DNA from: CAZCAC01 sp964496575
GTDB taxonomy: Bacteria > Planctomycetota > UBA1135 > GCA-002686595
Direction: 5' to 3'
NCBI GenBank assembly: GCA_964496575.1
Contig: CAZCAC010000005.1
Location: 1 to 64,000, forward strand
Length of the DNA stretch: 64,000 nt
Positions within the stretch are counted from its first letter, which is position 1, and the number at the start of each line of letters is the position of its first letter. The notes under the pieces are model-generated. The model was not told where the DNA came from, searched no databases, and worked only from the letters and a program-made list of their open reading frames with translations. The position numbers were made by a program, and so were the translations under genes. Of the stretch, positions 19,697 through 28,753 are shown in pieces.

Positions 19697-21085
19697 CTAC
19701 TTCCCGATACAGAACGCGCCGAAGATGCGGTCGAGCAGGTCCTCGGGGGTGGTGCGTCCGCTGATCGAGTCGAGCTCGGCGGTCGCCGCGCGCAGCTCCT
19801 CGGCGAAGAGGTCGAGGGGCGTCCCGCCGAGCCAGGCGACCAGCCCGCGCTCCACCGCCTCCGCGGCGCAGCGGAGCGCGGCGCGGTGTCGGGCGGAGAG
19901 CTCGCGATCGAGACTCGCCGCACCGGCCTCCGTCGCCCCGGCCCGGATCCCGAGCCGGCGGGCCACCTCGCGCGCGAGTCGCTCCAGGCCGCGGGGCAGG
20001 GTCGCGGACGTGCTCACCACCGTCGCGGCCCTCGTCGCCTCGAGCTCGGGCGCGGGGCGCGCGCCGGCCAGATCATCCTTGTTCCAGGCGACGACGACCG
20101 GCGTCTCCGCCGCTCGCACGAGCGCCTCCTCGCACCGCCCCACCGCGTCCGCCTCGGTCGCGTCGACGACCCAGAGCAGGAGGTCGGCGCTCTCGCCCAG
20201 CCGATCGGTCTCCGCCTGCGCCTCCGCGTCGAGTCCCCTCGCGGCGCCGGTCAGCCCCGCCGTATCGATGAGGCGCACCGCCCCGCCGGGCAGCGTCCAC
20301 GGCGCGCCGAGGAAGTCCCGGGTGGTGCCCGCCAGCGTGCTGACCAGCGCCTCGCCCTCCTCGGCCAGCGCGTTGAAGAGCGAGCTCTTGCCGGCGTTCG
20401 GCGCGCCGAGCAGAACCACCCGCGGTAGGCCGGAGGCGGGTACCCGCCGGGCTTCCCAGCGCTCGGCCTCGCGCAGCCCCGCGAGCAGCCCCCGGGCGCC
20501 GGCGAGGAGCTCCTCGGCCGGCACGTCCCCGGTGTCGCTCTCCTCGAAGTCGAGGCTCGCCTCGGAGAGCGCCCGCAGCCGCTCGAGCTCCTCGCGCAGG
20601 ACCTCGATCCGCCCTCCCAGGCCGCCGAACAGCAGTCCCCGCGCCCCGCGGGCCTCCGCCGCCGAGCGGGCGGAGACGAGCGCCAGAACCCCCTCCGCCC
20701 GGGTCAGATCGATGCGGCCTCGCTCGAAGGCGCGGCGGGTGAACTCCCCGGCGCGCGCCGCCCGCGCGCCGAGAGCGAGCAGGCGAGAGAGCGCCAGGTC
20801 GAGCAGCGGCGGGGAGCCGGGGAGGTGGAACTCGGCGATGTCCTCGCGGGTGAACGAGCGCGGCCCGGGCATCCACAGGAGGAGCAACGGGAGCTCCCCC
20901 ACGCCGTCGAAGAAGCGGCCGTGGAAGAACCCGCGCCGCGTCCGGTCGGGTGGACCCTCGCCGCCGCGCCACACCGCTTCCACCAGGTGCCAGGCCTCGG
21001 GCCCGGACACGCGCAGGATCCCCCGCAGGCCCGGCCCTGGGGGAGAGGCGAGTCCGACGATCGTTCCCCCCGCGACTCCCCTCAT
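19697..21085 (-). CDS. mnmE: tRNA modification GTPase MnmE
   Basis: This 462-aa protein has the folate-binding N-domain (GTIVGLASPPGPGLRGILRV), the helical-domain signature GEFTRRAFERGRIDLTRAEG, an inserted G domain (GAPNAGKSSLFN, GTTRDFL, DTAGL, NKDD) and the invariant C-terminal FCIGK. With MnmG it forms the 5-carboxymethylaminomethyl group on wobble uridine of certain tRNAs, using GTP hydrolysis and the C-terminal cysteine. It starts 4 nt after yidC stops; the yidC-mnmE order is a classic arrangement. The 195-nt gap before nrdR holds the nrdR promoter region. Confidence 0.97.
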   Translation of the reverse strand: MRGVAGGTIVGLASPPGPGLRGILRVSGPEAWHLVEAVWRGGEGPPDRTRRGFFHGRFFDGVGELPLLLLWMPGPRSFTREDIAEFHLPGSPPLLDLALSRLLALGARAARAGEFTRRAFERGRIDLTRAEGVLALVSARSAAEARGARGLLFGGLGGRIEVLREELERLRALSEASLDFEESDTGDVPAEELLAGARGLLAGLREAERWEARRVPASGLPRVVLLGAPNAGKSSLFNALAEEGEALVSTLAGTTRDFLGAPWTLPGGAVRLIDTAGLTGAARGLDAEAQAETDRLGESADLLLWVVDATEADAVGRCEEALVRAAETPVVVAWNKDDLAGARPAPELEATRAATVVSTSATLPRGLERLAREVARRLGIRAGATEAGAASLDRELSARHRAALRCAAEAVERGLVAWLGGTPLDLFAEELRAATAELDSISGRTTPEDLLDRIFGAFCIGK

Positions 21086-21089
21086 CGCT

Positions 21090-23036
21090 CTACTTCTTGC
21101 GCTTCTTCTTCGCCGCGCTCTTCTTCTTCTGCTCCGCCTCGACGCGCTTCATCTGCTCCTTCTGCATGTCCGCCAGCTTCTGCATGAAGCGCCCCTTCTT
21201 CTTCTTCTTCACCTCCTTGTCGTCGATCGGCCACATCTTCTTGATCACGACGGTCTCGAAGATGGCGATCGAGGAGCTGGTGATCATGTAGAGCGCCAGG
21301 CCCGAGGCGTAATTGTAGAACAGGAAGGCGAAGAACACCTGCATGGCGATCATCATCTTCCGCGTGCGCTCCGCGTTCGGATCGTTGGTGGTCGGCTGCG
21401 GCATCACCTTGTGCTGCGTGATCCACAGCGCGACCATCAGGATCGGAAGGATGTTCAGGTACTCGATCGTCCCGATGAACGGCAGGTGCGTGTTGAGGTT
21501 GATCTCCAGCAGCCGGTCGGGCTGACTGAGGTCCTCCATCCACAGCATGAACGGCTGGTGCCGCAGATCGAAGCCGGTGCGCAGCGCCTGGAACAATCCG
21601 ATGAAGACGGGGAACTGCAGGAACATCGGCAGGCATCCGCCGAGCGGCGGGAAGGCGCCTTCCTCCTGCATGATCCGCGACTGCTCCTCGCGCTGTTTCT
21701 TGACGTCGTTCTTGTACTTCTCCTTGGCCTCGTTGATCTTCGGCTGGACGCGCTTCATCTTCTTGGCGTAGCGCGCCATCGCCGTCTGGGCCCGACGGTT
21801 GAGCGGGAAGAGCACCAGCCGCACGGTGAGGGTCATCAGGATGATCCCCCACCCCCAGTTGCCGACCAGGCCCGAGTAGAAGGCCATGATCGAGGTGATG
21901 ATCCCCGCGATGCCGGCGAAGAAGCCGAGGTCCTCGTCGATCAGCGCCTGGTGGTCGGGGTACGCCTCGTTCAGGAGGTCGCCCTGCTTCGGCCCGGCGA
22001 AGAGGTCGAAGCTCCACGTCATCGACTCTCCCGGCCGGGGGATCGAGAGCTGCAGGTTGATGTCGCAGACGATGTACTTCCAGGAGTCCCCCACCTCGGT
22101 CGGGTTCTCCGCCAGCCAGCCGACGTCCTGCACCCGCCGGTACTCGGCGCCGATCACGCTGCGGACGGTGTCGACGTCGCCGGGACGCAGGAGGAGGGCG
22201 AAGAACTTGTTGTGGACTCCGGCGAAGGAGAACGTGGAGCCGCTGGGCCGAGCCAGGGCGCCGGCGAGGTCGTCCCCTCCCGATTGCTGGACCTCGTAGT
22301 CCCACTCCAGCTCGCCGTCCTTCTCGCGCCAGACGGCGATCACCTGGGGCTCCTGGTAGAAGCGCTCCTCTCCCACCGCCCGGATCACCTCCGCCGGCGT
22401 CAGTCGGAACTGGCCGAGCTCGGGCAGGCCGGTGGCGTTCTCGTTCTCGATCTCCAGCTCGAGGCGCAGCTGGTGGGTCCCGCCGTCGGGGATCACCCGC
22501 TTCTTGAAGATCACCCCGGTGCCGGGCGAGTACTCGAATTCGATCCCTCCCCGCGCCAGCTCCCGGCTGACCCAGAGCGCCTCCTCGAGGGGCTCGGTGA
22601 CGAGCGCGGCCGCGGAGCGATCGGCGGAGAAGGCCAGCGAGCCGGTCGCGCCATCCGCTCCCTCGACGGAGGAGAGCAGCTCGACCCAGTTCTCGGGGTC
22701 CTCCCGAGCCGCCGGGTCCAGCTCCCGATCGACGTAGTAGTCGCCGAGCCGCAGGCTCGAGAGGCGTGCGCCGCGGTTGGTGAAGACCGCCTCGTAGCTG
22801 CCCGGCTGCCCCGGCTGACCGAAGCTCAGCCGGATCTCGGTCTCCTCGTCCGCGGAGACCTTCTCGCCGATCACCTCTCCGGCGGCGTCACCCGGTCCGG
22901 GCTCGGCCGCGGGAGCGGCCCCTCCCCCGGATCCGGGGGTCTGCGCCGGGTCCACGGGCGGCTTGGGTGAGAGCACACTCCAGGCCAGGATGACCAGGAA
23001 GGAGAGCAGCAGGGCGAGGGGCAGGCGCTTTTCCAA
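21090..23036 (-). CDS. yidC: Membrane protein insertase YidC
   Basis: The 648-aa length and layout match the Gram-negative form. An N-terminal membrane anchor (LALLLSFLVILAWSVL) and a Pro/Gly linker are followed by a large periplasmic beta domain (about residues 60-375), then the conserved insertase core with NWGWGIILMTLTVRLVLFP, FPPLGGCLPMFLQFPVFIGL and VFFAFLFYNYASGLALYMI. The very basic tail (last 30 residues mostly Lys/Arg) is typical of YidC forms that contact the ribosome. It inserts inner-membrane proteins alone or with SecYEG. It lies 57 nt after the phosphoesterase gene and 4 nt before mnmE. Confidence 0.97.
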   Translation of the reverse strand: MEKRLPLALLLSFLVILAWSVLSPKPPVDPAQTPGSGGGAAPAAEPGPGDAAGEVIGEKVSADEETEIRLSFGQPGQPGSYEAVFTNRGARLSSLRLGDYYVDRELDPAAREDPENWVELLSSVEGADGATGSLAFSADRSAAALVTEPLEEALWVSRELARGGIEFEYSPGTGVIFKKRVIPDGGTHQLRLELEIENENATGLPELGQFRLTPAEVIRAVGEERFYQEPQVIAVWREKDGELEWDYEVQQSGGDDLAGALARPSGSTFSFAGVHNKFFALLLRPGDVDTVRSVIGAEYRRVQDVGWLAENPTEVGDSWKYIVCDINLQLSIPRPGESMTWSFDLFAGPKQGDLLNEAYPDHQALIDEDLGFFAGIAGIITSIMAFYSGLVGNWGWGIILMTLTVRLVLFPLNRRAQTAMARYAKKMKRVQPKINEAKEKYKNDVKKQREEQSRIMQEEGAFPPLGGCLPMFLQFPVFIGLFQALRTGFDLRHQPFMLWMEDLSQPDRLLEINLNTHLPFIGTIEYLNILPILMVALWITQHKVMPQPTTNDPNAERTRKMMIAMQVFFAFLFYNYASGLALYMITSSSIAIFETVVIKKMWPIDDKEVKKKKKGRFMQKLADMQKEQMKRVEAEQKKKSAAKKKRKK

Positions 23037-23093
23037 GCGATTCGAAGCGCGGTGGGAGCGCTCGGGGGTTGTGGGACCGTGGGATCGAGAGAC

Positions 23094-23906
23094 TCAGCGG
23101 CCCAGGGCCAGCCGGTCCGCCAGGTAGTCGGGCAGATCCTCGACGGCGCGGATCCGCGCTGCGGAGGTCTCGTGGTCGTAGTCGAGGCGAATGAAGTGAA
23201 CGGTCCGACCGTCGAAGACGGCGTAGGAGAGACGGTTGTCCCCATCCCGTGGCTGGCCCACGGAGCCGACGTTGACGATCGCCCGCCGGCCGGGGCCGAC
23301 TCCCAGGTCGTAGGGGCCCTCGGTGCCTCGAGGCACGTGAAGGCGCCCGTCCTCGTAGTAGACCGCCGGCACGTGGCTGTGCCCGACGAAGCAGACGTCG
23401 CGCCCCATCGCCTGGAAGTTGGCGGCCATCTTCTCCCGGTCGTCGATGTCGCGAGGCAGGATGTACTCTCGCACCGGTTCGCGGGGACTGCCGTGTACGT
23501 ACATCGCGGCGGCGTCGACCCTGGAGGGGACCAGGTCCCCGATGAAGTCCCAGTAGTCGTCGCCCCGTTCGCGCGAGCCCCCCGTGCCGATCTCCCGGCG
23601 GGTCCACTCGATCGCCGCCCGCGCCTTCGGATTGAAGTCCTCGGGGGAATTGAGCAACGCGTCCTCGTGGTTGCCGAGCAGGCAGATCCCCTCCTCGAGC
23701 GGCTCCCCGTCGGGGTCGTGAGGGTCGGGACCGCAGATGGCCATCACCACTTCCAGCGCCTCTCGCGGTTGCGCACCGTAACCCACGACGTCTCCGAGGC
23801 AGACGAAGCGTCGGACACCGCGCTCCCGGGCATCGCCGAGGGTCCGCTCCACAGCGGGGAGGTTCCCGTGGAGGTCCGAGATGATGGCGGTCTTGGGGAA
23901 GGGCAA
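23094..23906 (-). CDS. Calcineurin-like metallophosphoesterase (YfcE/MJ0936 type)
   Basis: No ATG or GTG lies near the conserved N-terminus, so I use the TTG at 23906 (LPFPKTAIISDLHG), giving 270 aa. A well-formed promoter just upstream (TTGCTC, 17 bp, GATAAT) rules out a much longer product. All family motifs are present in order: ISDLHGN, CLGDVVGYGAQP, LLGNHED, AMYVHGSP, VGHSHVP, plus NVGSVGQPRDGD near the end. Such enzymes hydrolyse phosphomonoesters or phosphodiesters using two metal ions; the physiological substrate is unknown. It precedes yidC and mnmE on the same strand. Confidence 0.88.
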   Translation of the reverse strand: MPFPKTAIISDLHGNLPAVERTLGDARERGVRRFVCLGDVVGYGAQPREALEVVMAICGPDPHDPDGEPLEEGICLLGNHEDALLNSPEDFNPKARAAIEWTRREIGTGGSRERGDDYWDFIGDLVPSRVDAAAMYVHGSPREPVREYILPRDIDDREKMAANFQAMGRDVCFVGHSHVPAVYYEDGRLHVPRGTEGPYDLGVGPGRRAIVNVGSVGQPRDGDNRLSYAVFDGRTVHFIRLDYDHETSAARIRAVEDLPDYLADRLALGR

Positions 23907-23960
23907 GGTGGTCGGGGGGGGAGGGGAAACCGGAGGGGGCTCCGGATATGGAAGCGGGAG

Positions 23961-23989
23961 ATTATCCCGGGCTTCGGGGGCGGGAGCAA
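23961..23989 (-). promoter_or_regulatory. Candidate sigma70-type promoter for phosphoesterase-yidC-mnmE
   Basis: Minus strand: -35 TTGCTC (23984-23989), 17-bp spacer, -10 GATAAT (23961-23966). Start of transcription would fall near 23954, about 48 nt before the TTG start at 23906. Among the best promoter matches in this GC-rich window. Confidence 0.55.
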
Positions 23990-24037
23990 GCGGCGGGGCG
24001 GGGTAGTTGTGCGCGGGAGTGGACGCGCCGGGCGAGA

Positions 24038-24994
24038 TCAGCGGTGGCGGGCGGTGAGGAGGACCGCGGCGAGGAAACCGAGGGTGGTGGCGAGGAGTCC
24101 GGCGGGACCGGGGTGGAGCACCGCCGGCGCGGCGAGGAGGAGCAGCACCAGCGTCACCGGGAGCGGGGCGAGACCCGCCCGCTCGAGGCGGTGGGCGAGG
24201 TGGCGGCGATCCCCGTGCCAGGGGCGCTCTCCCAGGGAGAGGCGCAGGAGGCACACCCGGACGAGATCCAGCAGCGGGACGAGCAGCGCCGGCCAGGCGG
24301 CGGGAAAGACGAGCAGCGCGAGGCCGAGGAGGTGGCTCCCCGAGTCGCCGAGGTACGCGAGCGGATCGCCGGGGTGCCCTGGCGCGCGGGTGGCGCGCCG
24401 GCGCAGGAGGAGGTTGGGGAGCAGGAATCCGATCGGGGCCGCCGCGAGCAGGGGCGCGACGGGGAGGAGGCCGAGCGCGGCCAGCGAGGTCGCGGCGCCG
24501 TCGGCGTTGTCGAAGAAGTTCCAGGCGTTCAGGGCGACGATCGCCGCGGCGGCCCAGAGCAGCGTCCAGAGGAGGGAGGCTCCCACCCCCCCGGAGGCGT
24601 CGGCGAGCCACCAGGGCAGCGACAGGAGCCCGCCGGCGACCCCCTGCCCGAGCAGCTTCGCGGTGGCTCCGAGGCCCGCCCGGCGCCAGTCGTCGACGAA
24701 CCCCACCCCCCAGGCGACGCCCAGCGCCCCGACGACCGACCAGCTCACCGTCACGGGCCGGGCCTCCGGAGGCAGGCCGGGCAGGGTCTCCGGCACCCAC
24801 GTCGAGCCGGCGAGGAGCGCGACGAGCCAGGCGAGGAGGATCGCCGTGCCCCCCACCGTGGCGACCGGCCGTCGCTGCCGCTTGCGGTGCGCCTCCGCCC
24901 CGACCGCGGCGTCCCCCCGGCCGAGGCGGTGCCACACCCCGATGCCGAGGAAGGTGAACAGGAGGCAGAGGAAGCCCTGGAGCAGTCCGGCCAT
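24038..24994 (-). CDS. MraY/WecA-family undecaprenyl-phosphate sugar-1-phosphate transferase
   Basis: This 318-aa protein has about ten hydrophobic segments and the cytoplasmic-loop motifs of polyprenyl-phosphate HexNAc-1-phosphate transferases. These are VGFVDDWRRAG (the DD motif), LNAWNFFDNADG (the NxxNxxDGxDG-like motif), YLGDSGSHLLG, and GDRRHLAHRLERAG in place of the WecA HIHH loop. The family loads a sugar-1-phosphate onto undecaprenyl phosphate, the first membrane step of O-antigen, teichoic acid or peptidoglycan synthesis. No mur genes are nearby, so a WecA-like surface-polysaccharide role is more likely than MraY. It starts directly after the nadD stop codon. Confidence 0.85.
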   Translation of the reverse strand: MAGLLQGFLCLLFTFLGIGVWHRLGRGDAAVGAEAHRKRQRRPVATVGGTAILLAWLVALLAGSTWVPETLPGLPPEARPVTVSWSVVGALGVAWGVGFVDDWRRAGLGATAKLLGQGVAGGLLSLPWWLADASGGVGASLLWTLLWAAAAIVALNAWNFFDNADGAATSLAALGLLPVAPLLAAAPIGFLLPNLLLRRRATRAPGHPGDPLAYLGDSGSHLLGLALLVFPAAWPALLVPLLDLVRVCLLRLSLGERPWHGDRRHLAHRLERAGLAPLPVTLVLLLLAAPAVLHPGPAGLLATTLGFLAAVLLTARHR

Positions 24995-25642
24995 TCAGGG
25001 CCCCCGGCGGTAGAGCCCCCGCGCGAGCACGTGCTCGAGCACTCCGGGGACCAGGAGGCCGTGCGGATCCTCGCCGCGGGCGAGGGATTCGCGGAGCTCG
25101 GTCGAGGACGCGGGCACCGGCGGGAGCTCGAGCCAGCCGGCCGCGAGCTTCTCCGTCGCGGCCGCCGAGAGCTCCCGCTCGAGGGCGGTGAGCGCCCCCC
25201 GGGGGTCCCCCTCCCGGTAGACCACCACCGGGCGCACCAGCGCCAGGAGCGCCTCCACCTCGCACCACTCGGGCAGGCCCGGCAGGTTGTCGCTGCCGAT
25301 GATCAGGAACAGCTCCACGCGCTCCTCGCCCCTCCGCTCCCGAAGGATCTCGCGCACCGTATCGATGGTGAAGGAGGGGCCCGTCCGGTCGAGCTCCCGG
25401 CCGTCGACCGAGAAGAGCGGCTCCTCCCCCACGGTCAACCGGAGCATGGCCAGCCGCTCCGCCCCGGCGACCAGCGTCCGCCCCGGCTTGTGGGGCGGGC
25501 GGGCGGCGGGCAGGAAGACGACGTGATCGAGGCCGAAGGCCTCCCCGGCGGCCCGGGCGGCGTGGAGGTGACCGCGGTGAGGGGGGTCGAAGGAGCCTCC
25601 GAAGAGCCCCAGCCGCTCCCGGCGCGTCGGCTCAGCGGCCAC
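24995..25642 (-). CDS. nadD: Nicotinate-nucleotide adenylyltransferase
   Basis: I choose the GTG at 25642, which has GGAGG 6 nt upstream and gives 215 aa, the usual NadD size. A longer frame to 25738 adds 32 unconserved residues. The nucleotidyltransferase signature is GLFGGSFDPPHRGHLHAA with FLPAARPPHK, and the C-terminal ATP-binding SSTELRESLARG carries the conserved SxxxR. NadD adenylates nicotinate mononucleotide to deamido-NAD in NAD synthesis. It is probably cotranscribed with the adjoining transferase gene, with no gap between them. Confidence 0.95.
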   Translation of the reverse strand: MAAEPTRRERLGLFGGSFDPPHRGHLHAARAAGEAFGLDHVVFLPAARPPHKPGRTLVAGAERLAMLRLTVGEEPLFSVDGRELDRTGPSFTIDTVREILRERRGEERVELFLIIGSDNLPGLPEWCEVEALLALVRPVVVYREGDPRGALTALERELSAAATEKLAAGWLELPPVPASSTELRESLARGEDPHGLLVPGVLEHVLARGLYRRGP

Positions 25643-25959
25643 GACGTCCCTCCCCGGCGGGTCCGACAATGGCGATCGGGGCCGTAACCGCCAGGTTCGT
25701 GAGGGTAGGAAGGGCGTGTCCCGCCCGCTGGGGGGCACCCGCTGTCTCGCGCCACGTCACCGACCGAGAATCCTAACCGACCGGAGGGGCCTCTCCGAGC
25801 CTCCGCTTCGTTGACCCTCCCGGTGTCGGGCACTAGACTTACCGGCCCGTCGCTTCTCTGGAAGCCTGGAAAACAGGACTGGACATCCGTCCAGCCGCCC
25901 GGGAGACTCCTCGCCCCGACCCTCCGCGAGGTCCCCATCCCTGGACCCCTACCGCACAC
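25643..25959. other. Divergent intergenic region between nadD and a small lipoprotein gene
   Basis: The 317 nt hold the nadD Shine-Dalgarno sequence on the left and a plus-strand promoter candidate at 25811-25839. No open frame here has recognisable coding features. The 120 nt between the promoter and the lipoprotein ATG form an untranslated leader in which I see no clear structure. Confidence 0.6.
25811..25839 (+). promoter_or_regulatory. Candidate sigma70-type promoter for the lipoprotein gene at 25960
   Basis: -35 TTGACC (25811-25816), 17-bp spacer, -10 TAGACT (25834-25839). The transcript would carry a leader of about 115 nt before the ATG at 25960. No strong Shine-Dalgarno sequence is visible before that ATG. 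Confidence 0.5.
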
Positions 25960-26526
25960 ATGAAGATCTCCGCCCTGCTCTGCGCTGCGGCCGCCGCCCT
26001 CTGCCTCTCCAGCTGCGTATCGAGTCCCAGCAAGGCCCACGACCACTGGAACTCCGCCTCCGTCGCCCCGCAGATGTCCCGCGTCTTCCTCGGGTACGAG
26101 CCCGACGTCGACGGGGACTACATCGACTACCAGTGGAAGAACAAGCTGCACATCGCCAAAACGCTCCAGCGGCACTTCCTCAACTGGAACCCCGACAACC
26201 CCTTCCAGGCGGAGGATCCCGACTACTACGCCCCGCGGCCGAACCACAGCCCGTTCCCGAACCCGCTGAACTACTTCCACTTCGAGTCGGTCGCGATCGG
26301 CGCCGTGCTGTACGGAGCGGGCGGAGCGTTCGTTCCCCTTCCGATCGACTCGCTGATCGCGACCTTCTCCCCGGGTGGAGGGGAGGAGTTCGTCGCCGGC
26401 CTCAGTACCACCTTCAAGCCGCTGCGGGTGATCACCGTTTCCTTCCTGGATGACGCCCTGAACCTCCCGCCCGCCGAGGGCAAGAAGTGCGTCTGCGTCT
26501 GCGCGCACGGCACCGTATCGAAGTAG
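25960..26526 (+). CDS. Small lipoprotein of unknown function
   Basis: This 188-aa protein begins with a lipoprotein signal peptide (MKISALLCAAAAALCLSSC), with the lipobox cysteine at residue 19. The mature part is rich in Pro, Asn and aromatic residues (FLNWNPDNPFQ, YYAPRPNHSPFPNPLNYF). It has one hydrophobic Gly/Ala stretch (VAIGAVLYGAGGAFVPLPID) and closes with an unusual alternating cysteine run, KKCVCVCAHG. I recognise no family. It is monocistronic, with its own promoter candidate and a hairpin 49 nt after its stop codon. Confidence 0.75.
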   Translation: MKISALLCAAAAALCLSSCVSSPSKAHDHWNSASVAPQMSRVFLGYEPDVDGDYIDYQWKNKLHIAKTLQRHFLNWNPDNPFQAEDPDYYAPRPNHSPFPNPLNYFHFESVAIGAVLYGAGGAFVPLPIDSLIATFSPGGGEEFVAGLSTTFKPLRVITVSFLDDALNLPPAEGKKCVCVCAHGTVSK

Positions 26527-26574
26527 CGTCGCGAGCGACTCGGGGCCGCGCCTCGAGCACAGCTGTTCCCGACG

Positions 26575-26620
26575 ACGAAGCAGGGGACGATCCGCCGGTG
26601 CGGGTCGTCCCCTGCTTCGT
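26575..26620. terminator. Hairpin terminator between convergent genes
   Basis: A perfect 16-bp stem (left arm 26575-26590 ACGAAGCAGGGGACGA, right arm 26605-26620) with a 14-nt loop. It sits between the lipoprotein gene (plus) and miaA (minus) and can serve both. There is no T-run, so termination efficiency is uncertain. Confidence 0.7.
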
Positions 26621-26632
26621 GCCGGTGACGCG

Positions 26633-27607
26633 TCAGGGAGCCGCACGGTTCCAGCCCAGCAGGGCGAGGGTCTCCCCGGTCAGGCGCTCGAGGTCCTCCT
26701 CGACCACCCCCTGGAGCCAGTGGATCTCGGGGAACTTGCGGTACCAGGTCCGCTGGCGGCGGGCGAACTGTCGGGTGCGGAGGGCGATCGCGGCGACGCA
26801 CTCCTCGTGATCGAGCTCGCCGTCGGCGTGGCGCAGCACCTCGGCGTAGCCGAGGGCCTGGATCGCGGTCGGACCAAAACCCGGCTCGTCGCGGACGGCG
26901 ACCGCCTCGTCCAGCCACCCCACCTCGAGCATGCGCCGGGTTCGCTCCTCGATGCGGGCGTCGAGATCGGGGGTCGCGTGCCCCACGCCGACGAGGCGGC
27001 GCGGCCGCCCACGCTCGTCGCCGCGCCCCGCCCAGCCCCACTCCCGCTGCCAGTCGGAGAGCGGACGGCCCGTCTGCTCGAACACCTCCAGGGCGCGGAC
27101 CACGCGGCGCACGTCGTTGGGGTGGAGGCGCGCCGCGCTCTCGGGATCGACTCCCCTCAGGCGCTCGTGGAGCGCGGGGTTGCCCATCTCCAGCGCCTCG
27201 GCCTTCAGCCGCTCGCGCAGCTCGAGGTCGGCGGGGGGGCCCTCGAAGAGCCCGTGGGTCAGCGCCTTGAGGTAGAACGCCGTCCCCCCGACGAGGAGCG
27301 CGCGGGCCCCGCGCTCCTCGACTCCGGCGAGCACCGGCGCGAGGTCGGCGAGGAAGCGCTGGACGTCGTAGCGCTCGTCCGCCCCGACCAGGTCGATCAT
27401 GTGGTGCGGCACCCGCGCTCGCATCGCCTCGTCGGGCTTGGCCGTGCCGATGTCCATCCGCCGGTAGACCTGCATCGAGTCGAGGGAGACGATCTCCGCC
27501 CCCGCCGCCTCGGCCACGGCCATCGCCAGGTCGCTCTTCCCCGAGGCGGTGGGCCCGACCAGGGCGCACAGCGGGTCGCCGGGGCGTTCTTCGATCGGCT
27601 CGTCCAC
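26633..27607 (-). CDS. miaA: tRNA dimethylallyltransferase MiaA
   Basis: This 324-aa protein starts at a GTG (27607). It has the P-loop VGPTASGKSDLAMAVAE, then SLDSMQVYRRMDIGTAKP, VPHHMIDLVGADERYDVQRF and LLVGGTAFYLKALTHG, followed by ALEVFEQTGRPLSDWQ. The closing GPTAIQALGYAEV and RQFARRQRTWYRKFPEIHWL are all family-defining. MiaA adds an isopentenyl group to A37 of tRNAs that read UNN codons. It is divergent from the secreted protein at 27722 and convergent with the lipoprotein gene. A -10-like TATTCT lies only 9 nt upstream of the start. Confidence 0.97.
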   Translation of the reverse strand: MDEPIEERPGDPLCALVGPTASGKSDLAMAVAEAAGAEIVSLDSMQVYRRMDIGTAKPDEAMRARVPHHMIDLVGADERYDVQRFLADLAPVLAGVEERGARALLVGGTAFYLKALTHGLFEGPPADLELRERLKAEALEMGNPALHERLRGVDPESAARLHPNDVRRVVRALEVFEQTGRPLSDWQREWGWAGRGDERGRPRRLVGVGHATPDLDARIEERTRRMLEVGWLDEAVAVRDEPGFGPTAIQALGYAEVLRHADGELDHEECVAAIALRTRQFARRQRTWYRKFPEIHWLQGVVEEDLERLTGETLALLGWNRAAP

Positions 27608-27616
27608 GAGGTAGAG

Positions 27617-27622
27617 AGAATA
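27617..27622 (-). promoter_or_regulatory. Candidate -10 element for miaA
   Basis: TATTCT on the minus strand, 9 nt before the GTG start, predicting a leader of only about 3 nt. The region 17 bp further upstream has no convincing -35. Confidence 0.4.
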
Positions 27623-27721
27623 CCGAGGTAGGGCGTGCGCGGCCCCCCTCGATCCCCCTGGTCATCGGTTGATCCCCGACGTACCCTCCCGCGAGTCGAA
27701 ATCGCCGAGAACGAAACAGAG

Positions 27722-28753
27722 ATGCACGACTCCCTTCAGCTCCTGCCCTTCCTGCTCCTCGCCCACTTCCCGCTCCTCGCCGACGGGGGCGGCGCCACGA
27801 CTCTCCTGCCCGGGGCAGAGGCCCAGGAAGAGGGCGAGGAGGAGGAGCTGACTCCTCAGCAGCGGGCCGCCCGCCACGCGCGCAAGAGCCACCGCGGCGA
27901 GGTCCAGCCGCTGCTCGGCCCCGACGGCGACCCGGTGCTGCCCGGCCAGCTCCCGAAAGGGGCCACCCAGGCGGCCCGCGATCGCTGGCAGACGCTGCTG
28001 GACGGCGTCCTGGCCAAGAAGCCGATCGAGTCCTTCGAGCTCGAGTTCTACCTGCGCAAGCGCAGCCTCGAGCGGCCACAGGTGAACGATGCCAAGCTGG
28101 CGTTCAGCTTCCTCGCTCCCGGCTACCTGCGCGCCGAGCTGGAGTCGGGACTGACGCACCTGCGCGGCCCCGATGGGGACTTCCTGATCGACAAGGAGGA
28201 GGTGATCAAGATCGCCGTCGGCCGGGAGGGGGACCAGGACCGCAAGCAGCTCGACGAGATGGCCGCCATCGCGCGCAACTTCATCGGGCTGACCGACCCG
28301 CGCACCTTGCGTCTCGTCTCGCTCGAGCTCCTCGAGCGGCCCCCCCGCGAGCTGCCCGTCCGGTTCGTCGCCGAGGGGAGGAACCTCGACTGGATCGCGG
28401 TGGAGAGCCCCGACTTCTACCTGTACCGCGACGCCCGAGCCGACTCGTCGTCGGGGCCGCCCATCTACCTCGCGCGCCTGGGCATCGACGCGAAGAGCGG
28501 GGAGGTGCGCCTGGCCATCATCCACCTCGTACGCCGCGACGGGAAGAAGATCGACACGGTGAGGCTGGTTCACCTGAACAGGTACACCCGTCGCGACGGG
28601 TTCCTCGTCCCTCACCTGATCCACGTTCACGATGTGGATACGTCGGTCGTCCCGTGGTACTCCGGGAGAGAGCCGACCTCGGAGCTGACCATGAGGAGCC
28701 GGCCGGGACGGTTGGGGGCGCGTTTGAAGCCGGAGGACTTCAAGCCGCGGTGA
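27722..28753 (+). CDS. Secreted protein of unknown function, possibly LolA-like fold
   Basis: The ATG at 27722 starts a probable signal peptide (MHDSLQLLPFLLLAHFPLLA) and gives 343 aa. An acidic and charged stretch (EEGEEEELTPQQ) follows, then a region of alternating beta-like segments: SFELEFYLRKRS, KLAFSFLAPGYLRAELES, DGDFLIDKEEVIKI and later FVAEGRNLDWIAV. A sheet of substrate-burdened strands asking how an extract changes under a modelled protein is seen in LolA-like outer-membrane lipoprotein carrier folds, but this is only a visual impression. I do not recognise a defined family. The gene is divergent from miaA. Confidence 0.65.
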   Translation: MHDSLQLLPFLLLAHFPLLADGGGATTLLPGAEAQEEGEEEELTPQQRAARHARKSHRGEVQPLLGPDGDPVLPGQLPKGATQAARDRWQTLLDGVLAKKPIESFELEFYLRKRSLERPQVNDAKLAFSFLAPGYLRAELESGLTHLRGPDGDFLIDKEEVIKIAVGREGDQDRKQLDEMAAIARNFIGLTDPRTLRLVSLELLERPPRELPVRFVAEGRNLDWIAVESPDFYLYRDARADSSSGPPIYLARLGIDAKSGEVRLAIIHLVRRDGKKIDTVRLVHLNRYTRRDGFLVPHLIHVHDVDTSVVPWYSGREPTSELTMRSRPGRLGARLKPEDFKPR

